Assembly (NCBI GenBank): GCA_903921605.1
Contig: CAIXQV010000666.1
Coordinates: 1-11,036 of the forward strand
Source of the DNA: an uncultured Planctomycetaceae bacterium
GTDB taxonomy: Bacteria; Planctomycetota; Planctomycetia; Planctomycetales; Planctomycetaceae
Direction: 5' to 3'
DNA length: 11,036 nucleotides
The stretch's first letter is position 1, and every line of letters starts with the position of its first letter. The notes beneath the pieces were generated by a model. That model was given only the letters and a program-made list of their open reading frames with translations. It did not search any database and was not told the origin of the DNA. This document shows, one piece after another, positions 5,863 through 11,036 of this stretch. The translations under genes and the position numbers were made by a program.

Positions 5863-7053
5863 ATGATTCTCCATGTGGACATGGATGCGTTCTATGCGTC
5901 CGTCGAAGAACGGGATGACCCGAGTCTGCGCGGAAAGCCCGTCATTGTAGGAGGGACTCCGGAAGGTCGAGGCGTGGTTGCCGCGGCGAACTACGTGGTC
6001 AGGAAGTTTGGTGTCCAAAGTGCCATGGCCACGGGCAAGGCATTGCAGATGTGTCCGGACGCCATCGTGATTCGCCCGCGGATGGATCACTACGCAAAGA
6101 TCTCGCAGCAGATACGCGAGATCTTTCATCGCTATACCCCAGTGGTAGAACCGCTCTCATTGGATGAAGCCTTTCTGGATGCCACTGATAGTGTCCCGCT
6201 ATTCGAATCTGTCGAATCCATCGGCCGAGCTATCAAGCAGGATATTCGTAATGAGCTGAATCTGGTGGCATCGGTTGGCGTCGCCCCCAATAAGTTTCTG
6301 GCAAAGTTGGCCAGCGACATGGACAAACCAGATGGCTTCACTGTAATTGAAACCCAGGCGGTCCAAGACGTGCTTGCTCCATTGTCCGTCGCCAGAATTT
6401 GGGGCGTTGGTAAGGTCACCAAACAGAGATTCGATCGCCTGGGCATCCAGACAATTGGCCAGCTCAGAACACTCAGTCTGCAACAGTTGCAGGCTGAGTT
6501 TGGCCAAAGCGGAGAGCACTTTTGGCAACTCGCTCGTGGCATCGACAACCGGGCTGTCGTTGCGGATCGAGAAGCAAAATCGATTTCACATGAAACGACC
6601 TTCGCAGACGATGTCAGTGATATGGATGTCCTGCGGGCTTGGTTGATGGAACTGACCGAACAGGTCGCACGGCGGTTGCGGAGCCAGGAGACTCAGGGCC
6701 GCACGGTGCATCTGAAGATTCGTTACAGCAACTTCGACACGTACACACGCTCAAAAAGTGTGTCACCAGCAACAAATGCGACGAATCAACTGTGGGCAGT
6801 CGTTTCTCAGTTGCTGGCATCTGACTTGCCAGATCGTCCGCTGTGTATCCGCCTGCTTGGTATGGGCGTCTCCAATCTGCAAAAGCAACAGCCCGTTCAA
6901 CAGAGTCTGTTTGCCGAAGATCACGATGAGAGAGATTCAAAACTGGATCAGGTGGCCGATCAGATCCGCAATCGTTTTGGCGCAACCTCACTACGCCGCG
7001 CCAGTACGGTTCAGCATAAAGCTGAGCACAAGCCCCATCCGAGGCCCGAATAA
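5863..7053 (+). CDS. dinB: DNA polymerase IV (Y-family, DinB)
   Basis: Translesion DNA polymerase that extends past lesions and mismatched ends and is recruited through the sliding clamp. The 396-aa protein opens with MILHVDMDAFYASVEERDDP, the Y-family motif I, with metal ligands Asp6 and Asp8. SLDEAFLD carries the catalytic pair Asp101-Glu102 (Asp103-Glu104 in E. coli Pol IV). The fingers motif is GVVAAANYVVRKFGV. SVGVAPNKFLAKLASDMDKP (palm) and the thumb HhH region IWGVGKVTKQRFDRLGI follow. The little finger runs from about residue 235 to 340. QQSLF (346-350) fits the beta-clamp-binding motif, and the last ~45 residues are a basic tail. Length is a little above the usual ~350. An in-frame stop lies just upstream (5839-5841), leaving ATG 5863 as the only sensible start; GGGA sits 5 nt before it. 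No LexA box was recognised upstream. All key residues are present, so the gene appears functional. Confidence 0.97.
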   Translation: MILHVDMDAFYASVEERDDPSLRGKPVIVGGTPEGRGVVAAANYVVRKFGVQSAMATGKALQMCPDAIVIRPRMDHYAKISQQIREIFHRYTPVVEPLSLDEAFLDATDSVPLFESVESIGRAIKQDIRNELNLVASVGVAPNKFLAKLASDMDKPDGFTVIETQAVQDVLAPLSVARIWGVGKVTKQRFDRLGIQTIGQLRTLSLQQLQAEFGQSGEHFWQLARGIDNRAVVADREAKSISHETTFADDVSDMDVLRAWLMELTEQVARRLRSQETQGRTVHLKIRYSNFDTYTRSKSVSPATNATNQLWAVVSQLLASDLPDRPLCIRLLGMGVSNLQKQQPVQQSLFAEDHDERDSKLDQVADQIRNRFGATSLRRASTVQHKAEHKPHPRPE

Positions 7054-7164
7054 CTGCGTGGAACTGTGATGAAAACCAGGCGAGTTTCGATCCTGGTTCA
7101 GCAATGCCGACACTGCGGTCCGCCAGGAACGTGTATCCGGCGGCCTGGCTCTGAGCGTCTGCAG
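7054..7164. terminator. convergent-gene hairpin region
   Basis: Between the ends of dinB and the beta-propeller gene there are two inverted repeats: AACCAGG (7074-7080)/CCTGGTT (7092-7098) with an 11-nt loop, and GCCAGG (7122-7127)/CCTGGC (7144-7149) with a 16-nt loop. All four arms share CCAGG/CCTGG, so they can also cross-pair. No T-tract follows either stem. A bidirectional termination role is inferred from the convergent layout. Confidence 0.4.
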
Positions 7165-8532
7165 TCAGTCAACAGGGGCTGTGTTTGCACTCGTCCTGAG
7201 GCAGCACAGATTTCGAACAGTTCGAATCAATAACCGGTCACCGGAAATGGCGGGCGTCGCCATGACCACGTCCTCCATGTCGTTGCTGGCGATGTGCCTG
7301 AACGTACTGCCGGCTTCAATCACCGTCACATCACCTTTTTCACTGACGAAGTAAATGTGTCGCCCGGCTGCCACGGCGGAGGCGGAATACGTCTGACTGC
7401 CCGTACCAATTCGCTGGCGATAGATCAGGTCTCCGGTCAATGAGTCACGCACGGACAGGCGACCGTTGTCGTTGCAGGTGTAGAGCAGTTCGTCTTTAAC
7501 CAGTGGCGTCGGCATGTACGAACCGTCGCTTGATTGCCACCATGCGAGGCCGATGTTTTCGGATTCGTCATTGGTCGGTGTCAGGTCACCGGTCGCCGTT
7601 GGTTTGATGGCATACGTGGGGCTGCGACCGTGGCCGTTCGTCAGGAAAATCAGGCCGTTGGCAAACAACGGCGTCGGCACCGGGACATCCCCGCCATTGT
7701 TCAGATGCCAGAGCCGTGCGCCGGTCTTCAGGTCGTATCCAGCCATCTGGCGGTAACCATTGCAAACCACCTGCTCTTGATCATTCGTTGTCACGACCAG
7801 CGGTGTCGACCATGTGGCGACTTCGCCGTCGCGATCAATGCGCAGAATCTCTTTGCCAGTCCTGATCTCCAGGATTGCCACAAAGTTGGCATTCAGGCAG
7901 TCACACTGAACTATGACGTGACCGTTGCTGATGATCGGGGAACTGGCAAAGCCCCATTCCAGTTCCGGAGCATCGTAGGGTCCGGACTGCAGTTTTCCGA
8001 AATCGTGTTTCCAGATCAAACGCCCTTCGAAGTCGAAACAGTACAGACCTTCCGATCCAAAAAAAGCGACGACAAATTCACCATCCGTTGCCGGAGTGCA
8101 GTTCGCATGCGATGCTTTCAGATGCCGCTTGATTGTAGGCTCGCCGATACAGGCATCCCTGGACCACTGAATCTTCCCGGTTTCGAGCTGCAGACAGACG
8201 ACCTGCCATGTCCATTCGCCAGAGTCCATCGCGGACTCGCCTGCTCCACCGGACCATCCCGTCTCGATTGAAGGATGAACCATCTCTGAGTTGATCGCGG
8301 TTGTGAGGAAAACGCGATCACCCCACACGATGGGAGCAGAATGTCCCAGACCCGGTATCGGAGTCTTCCACGCAACGTTCTGTCCTGTCTGAATGTTCCA
8401 TTCTGTTGGCGGATTGCCGCTGCCGGTTCCTGATCCTCCATGTCCTCGAAACTGAGGCCAGTTGTCATCCCCCCAAACCGTCACTGACATCACGATGACG
8501 ATCAGTATGGTAAACGTGGATCGTGTCTGCAT
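7165..8532 (-). CDS. secreted PQQ-like beta-propeller repeat protein
   Basis: A 455-aa exported protein of the PQQ-binding-like (BamB/quinoprotein dehydrogenase-like) beta-propeller family, very common in planctomycetes. The start is the ATG at 8530-8532: it gives [21 protein letters not shown], a signal peptide with a likely cleavage before [14 protein letters not shown] lies about 11 nt upstream. The longer frame (to 8679) would add 49 residues before the signal and is not favoured. After [11 protein letters not shown] the chain shows repeated blade pieces: [75 protein letters not shown] and GDVTVIEAG. They carry the family's 'hydrophobic-D-x-x-T/G-G-x-x-x-W' rhythm, with about seven to eight blades. 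No haem motif or catalytic domain is attached. The role is likely periplasmic, possibly scaffold or dehydrogenase-like; the substrate is unknown. It is transcribed divergently from the 8712 gene. Confidence 0.92.
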   Translation of the reverse strand: MQTRSTFTILIVIVMSVTVWGDDNWPQFRGHGGSGTGSGNPPTEWNIQTGQNVAWKTPIPGLGHSAPIVWGDRVFLTTAINSEMVHPSIETGWSGGAGESAMDSGEWTWQVVCLQLETGKIQWSRDACIGEPTIKRHLKASHANCTPATDGEFVVAFFGSEGLYCFDFEGRLIWKHDFGKLQSGPYDAPELEWGFASSPIISNGHVIVQCDCLNANFVAILEIRTGKEILRIDRDGEVATWSTPLVVTTNDQEQVVCNGYRQMAGYDLKTGARLWHLNNGGDVPVPTPLFANGLIFLTNGHGRSPTYAIKPTATGDLTPTNDESENIGLAWWQSSDGSYMPTPLVKDELLYTCNDNGRLSVRDSLTGDLIYRQRIGTGSQTYSASAVAAGRHIYFVSEKGDVTVIEAGSTFRHIASNDMEDVVMATPAISGDRLLIRTVRNLCCLRTSANTAPVD

Positions 8533-8711
8533 CGAAGGTTTGATCCTTAGTAATGTGGAGTCATCGTCCAAACAGTCTATCAGACATGCCGATTCGTGTA
8601 CTCCGTTTGAGGCACCGATCTGGATCATAACCGTTTGGGTGACACCGCCGCAGCGATCGTCTAAGGTACGACTGGCCATGTTCGCTCAGTGCTCACTGGA
8701 GGGAGATTCCA
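8533..8711. promoter_or_regulatory. divergent promoter region
   Basis: This 179-bp gap lies between the minus-strand beta-propeller gene and the plus-strand secreted-protein gene and must serve both. No clear -35/-10 pair or operator dyad was found by eye. Its right end carries the Shine-Dalgarno for the 8712 start. Confidence 0.45.
8698..8702 (+). promoter_or_regulatory. Shine-Dalgarno that selects a TTG start
   Basis: GGAGG (inside GGAGGGAGA) ends 9 nt before the TTG at 8712. It decides the start in favour of TTG over the in-frame ATG at 8736, which would cut into the signal peptide. Confidence 0.6.
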
Positions 8712-9323
8712 TTGCTTCGCATATTCACGGTCATAATGCTGATGGCCGGCGGGTTCTTGGCAGCCGATGAGCCGAGCCCGCCCAAGCTTGCCGCGCCGAC
8801 CGGGTGGGGTGGCGAAACGATTGCGCTTCCGCCGGGATTTGCTCCAGAGATGAAGCTGAAAGGTTCTGAGCATATTCGGTTTGCGCCCGGGATGATGAAC
8901 CCGGAGTCGGATACTTTCTTCAGCTATGCGTTTGTGTTTGAACTCGAACCGACGCCAGAGCTGACTGAAGCCGTTGTCAAAGAGGAATCCCTGAAGTACT
9001 ACCGTGGTCTGTGCAAGGCTGTTCTCAATGGAAAGCTCCCGCAGGTCGATCCCTCGAAATTCACGCTTGAATTGCAGCGAGCGAAATCGGATGCCACGAT
9101 TGCTCCGGATGACAAGAATCCGGACATGCCAGTGGTCTATACAGGCAATCTGGAGTGGGTCGAACCATTCGCCACGAAGAAGCCACAAACTCTGAACCTC
9201 GACATTCAGACTTGGACCAGGAACGACCGAAGTTTCATCTTTGCCTGCGTCTCACCTCAGGCCAGGGATGCAGTGATCTGGAAACAATTGCACGAGATTC
9301 GTGACGGCTATTTGAAGAAGTAA
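8712..9323 (+). CDS. small secreted protein of unknown function (TTG start)
   Basis: A 203-aa protein beginning MLRIFTVIMLMAGGFLAADEP: a short basic n-region, a hydrophobic core and an AxA-like site make a signal peptide, probably cleaved after FLAA. The mature part has WGGETIALPPGFAPEMKLKGSEHIRFAPGM, then alternating charged helices and strands (ESDTFFSYAFVFELEPTPEL, VYTGNLEWVEPF, LNLDIQTWTRNDRSFIFACV). It has one mature cysteine, and I recognise no enzyme motif. The start is TTG, supported by the strong Shine-Dalgarno and by completeness of the signal peptide. The next gene begins 31 bp after the stop, so the two probably form one transcript and may act together outside the cytoplasm. It looks like a planctomycete-type conserved hypothetical; function unknown. 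Confidence 0.83.
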   Translation: MLRIFTVIMLMAGGFLAADEPSPPKLAAPTGWGGETIALPPGFAPEMKLKGSEHIRFAPGMMNPESDTFFSYAFVFELEPTPELTEAVVKEESLKYYRGLCKAVLNGKLPQVDPSKFTLELQRAKSDATIAPDDKNPDMPVVYTGNLEWVEPFATKKPQTLNLDIQTWTRNDRSFIFACVSPQARDAVIWKQLHEIRDGYLKK

Positions 9324-9354
9324 TGGATTGTTAAAGCGAAAGGATGATTCGATC

Positions 9355-10665
9355 ATGAACACCAACCGACGAAGTTTCCTCCAAACGGCCGCCGCGGCCG
9401 CTGCGGCGACGTCACTGCCGACCTGGTACCTGAACGAATTGGCTCAATCAGCCGCTGCTGCAACGGTATGGGACGAAAAACCAGCGATCGCGTTGATCGG
9501 TTGTGGCGGCATGGGAAAGGGTGACGCAAGAAACGCTTCACGGTTTGGCCGCATTGTCGCCTTGTGTGATGTTGATGATAGCCAGCTGGCCGAAGCGAAA
9601 AAGCTCTGGCCGGACGCAGAGACCTACAAAGACTTTCGCAAGGTGATGGATCGAAGCGACATTCAGGTTGTCATTTGTGGCACCGTGGATCACTGGCACA
9701 CGCTGGTCTCGCTGGCCGCCTTGCGGTCGAAGAAAGACGTCTACTGCGAGAAACCACTGACGCTCACGATTGAAGAGGGGCAGCACCTCGTGTCCGCCGT
9801 TCGCGACACCGGTGGTATCCTGCAAACAGGCAGTCAGCAACGAAGTGATAAAAACTTCCGGCTGGCCTGTGAACTTGTGCGCAACGGACGCATTGGAAAA
9901 CTGCAGCACATTTCTGTCTGGCTGCCACGTGGGCGACGAGAAGGCCCGTTCGCGAAGTCGTCCGCTCCCTCTGGTTTCGACTGGAATATGTGGCAGGGAC
10001 CAACCCCGGAGGTTGAATATGTTCGAGAGCGAACGCATGTCACGTTCAGATACTGGTGGGACTACTCCGGCGGCACGATGACCGACTGGGGTGCACACCA
10101 CAACGATATTGCGCTGTGGGGTCTCGGACTTGAACGCAGCGGACCAGTGTCAATCGAAGCGAAACCGCTTGTCGAAATGATTCCCGATGGGTTCAGTGCG
10201 TTCAGTGAATACACTGTCAATTATGCCTATGCCAACGGCGTAACGCATTCATGCCACAGCACAGCGGCCAACGAATGGAATGGCGCAGTCGCAGATCCAA
10301 AAGGGCAACAACATGGCGTGAAATTTGAAGGAACCGACGGCTGGATCTGGGTCACACGTGGCTCGATTGAAGCCAGCAATCCGGAATTCCTTACGACGCC
10401 ATTGGCGGCCGATGCCATACGACTCTACGAGAGCAACGATCATATGGGGAATTTCTTCGACTGTATTCGCACACGGAAGGCACCCATTTGTGAAGCAGAG
10501 ATCGGCCACCGTTCTGCATCGCTTTGCCATCTCGGCGTTCTATCGCTCCGCCTTGGTCGCAAGCTGCAATGGAATCCTGAGACCGAGCAATTTGTCGGTG
10601 ACGAGGATGCCAATCACTGGCTTCGTCGTGAGCTGCGGAAGCCGTGGAGTTACGACGCCGTGTGA
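9355..10665 (+). CDS. Tat-exported Gfo/Idh/MocA family oxidoreductase
   Basis: NAD(P)-dependent sugar or inositol dehydrogenase-type enzyme of 436 aa. The start ATG 9355 gives MNTNRRSFLQTAAAAAAATS, a twin-arginine signal (NRRSFLQ) with a long Ala-rich core, so export is expected. AAGGA lies 10 nt upstream. An in-frame TTG at 9328 is not favoured. The Rossmann fold starts at AIALIGCGGMGKG (glycines around 49-54), followed by VALCDVDD ending the second strand with an acidic pair, and VVICGTVDHWH. CEKPL (EKP 132-134) is the conserved Lys-Pro loop near the nicotinamide. The C-terminal domain has GGTMTDWGAHHNDIALWGLG, with the His pair of the catalytic DxGxHxxD type motif at about 244-251. This follows the pattern of planctomycete secreted Gfo/Idh/MocA proteins, usually tied to polysaccharide or aminosugar breakdown. 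The substrate cannot be told from sequence. It probably forms an operon with the 8712 gene. Confidence 0.96.
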   Translation: MNTNRRSFLQTAAAAAAATSLPTWYLNELAQSAAAATVWDEKPAIALIGCGGMGKGDARNASRFGRIVALCDVDDSQLAEAKKLWPDAETYKDFRKVMDRSDIQVVICGTVDHWHTLVSLAALRSKKDVYCEKPLTLTIEEGQHLVSAVRDTGGILQTGSQQRSDKNFRLACELVRNGRIGKLQHISVWLPRGRREGPFAKSSAPSGFDWNMWQGPTPEVEYVRERTHVTFRYWWDYSGGTMTDWGAHHNDIALWGLGLERSGPVSIEAKPLVEMIPDGFSAFSEYTVNYAYANGVTHSCHSTAANEWNGAVADPKGQQHGVKFEGTDGWIWVTRGSIEASNPEFLTTPLAADAIRLYESNDHMGNFFDCIRTRKAPICEAEIGHRSASLCHLGVLSLRLGRKLQWNPETEQFVGDEDANHWLRRELRKPWSYDAV

Positions 10666-11036
10666 GCGTCCAATCAGACAATCCTCTGACTGACGTGGCT
10701 TCTTGCGCCACTTCAGGTGTGCTTCGTAACCGTGAAACTTTGCCGCCGGCGTTCATGTCCAACGTGCCTCTTCGCCATCGATACCGTGCCGCAGAATTGC
10801 TGGCGAATTCTGTTTGTGACTTAAGCAATGTCGCTACCTGAAGCCTGTTGGCCATCATTCTCACCGCTTCCTCAACGGGAATGTGCTGTCATTTCGACTG
10901 TGCAGATTGGCCGTACTTCGAGCGTCCACAAGTCAAATCGTTAGGCACTCCGGTGTGTCGGACCGATTCCACACAATTGATTCTACCAATTAAAACAAAG
11001 GAAATGTATACTGTTCTGTGTCGGTCAAAGGCGTAA
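10666..11036. other. gene-free right end
   Basis: After the oxidoreductase stop I see no credible gene; the frames here are short and out of character. The only structure is the hairpin at 10791-10813. The last ~60 bp are AT-rich (around 10975-11015) and could belong to a promoter for a gene beyond the window, but no well-spaced -35/-10 pair is present. Confidence 0.5.
10791..10813 (+). terminator. hairpin after the oxidoreductase operon
   Basis: CAGAATT (10792-10798) pairs perfectly with AATTCTG (10806-10812) around a 7-nt loop, with a possible closing G-T pair outside. TTTG follows, so there is only a short T-run. It lies 126 bp after the stop codon at 10665. It may be a weak intrinsic terminator or a transcript-end stabiliser. 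Confidence 0.35.

Noticed and set aside
7534..8271. 245-aa plus-strand frame inside the beta-propeller gene
   Set aside because: Antisense shadow of a clear PQQ-like beta-propeller protein with signal peptide and repeats.
9538..10101. 187-aa minus-strand frame inside the oxidoreductase
   Set aside because: Antisense shadow of an unmistakable Gfo/Idh/MocA protein.
10977..11012. TTGATT ... TATACT as a promoter
   Set aside because: The spacer is 24 bp, too long for a sigma-70-type promoter, and no gene follows in the window.
10848..11036. 62-aa plus frame at the right end starting with TTG
   Set aside because: No Shine-Dalgarno, odd composition, no domain; ends at the window edge by chance.
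1..11036. CRISPR array, tRNA, rRNA, transposase or integrase
   Set aside because: Looked for regularly spaced repeats, cloverleaf ends and DDE/recombinase-like proteins; none seen.

Overview
The window looks like a marine planctomycete chromosome (Fuerstiella/Gimesia/Rhodopirellula-like). The right half has the typical flavour: a secreted PQQ-type beta-propeller protein with a WPQFRG start, a twin-arginine Gfo/Idh/MocA oxidoreductase, a small secreted protein of unknown function, and DinB. This assignment rests on gene style only; there is no marker RNA gene here.

Left part (1-5600), accessory and probably virus- or plasmid-derived. A minus-strand gene runs off the left edge; it has no stop over more than 200 codons and resembles the front end of an SF2 helicase ATPase domain, but its Walker A is degenerate (GPGVSQAE instead of GPGxGKTE). 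Next comes a 609-bp gap holding a perfect 20-bp palindrome, then a basic plus-strand protein with HTH/DUF1016-N-like character, then a second gap with a related palindrome. A 538-aa ORF follows that fuses the C-terminal part of RNA polymerase beta to the N-terminal part of beta-prime, without the beta-prime zinc-binding region. It breaks off inside the catalytic NADFDGD loop (here GADYDG, then KSTQ and a stop). Seventeen bases later begins a 484-aa ORF with two LAGLIDADG motifs and intein-like Hint features. I read the pair as a two-barrel RNA polymerase gene of mobile-element type, interrupted at its active site by an intein that is now decayed, with the rest of beta-prime gone. An alternative is a free-standing homing endonuclease next to a repurposed polymerase fragment.

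Middle (5392-5862): about 470 bp with no convincing gene, two mutually exclusive hairpins, and a tiny ORF behind a strong Shine-Dalgarno.

Right part (5863-11036), ordinary chromosome. dinB (Pol IV) is on plus and converges on a minus-strand PQQ-like beta-propeller gene. Divergent from that gene is a probable two-gene operon: a secreted hypothetical with a TTG start, then the Tat-exported oxidoreductase 31 bp downstream. The last 370 bp hold only a hairpin. The right-hand genes are likely concerned with periplasmic carbohydrate or redox metabolism, though no substrate can be read from the sequence.
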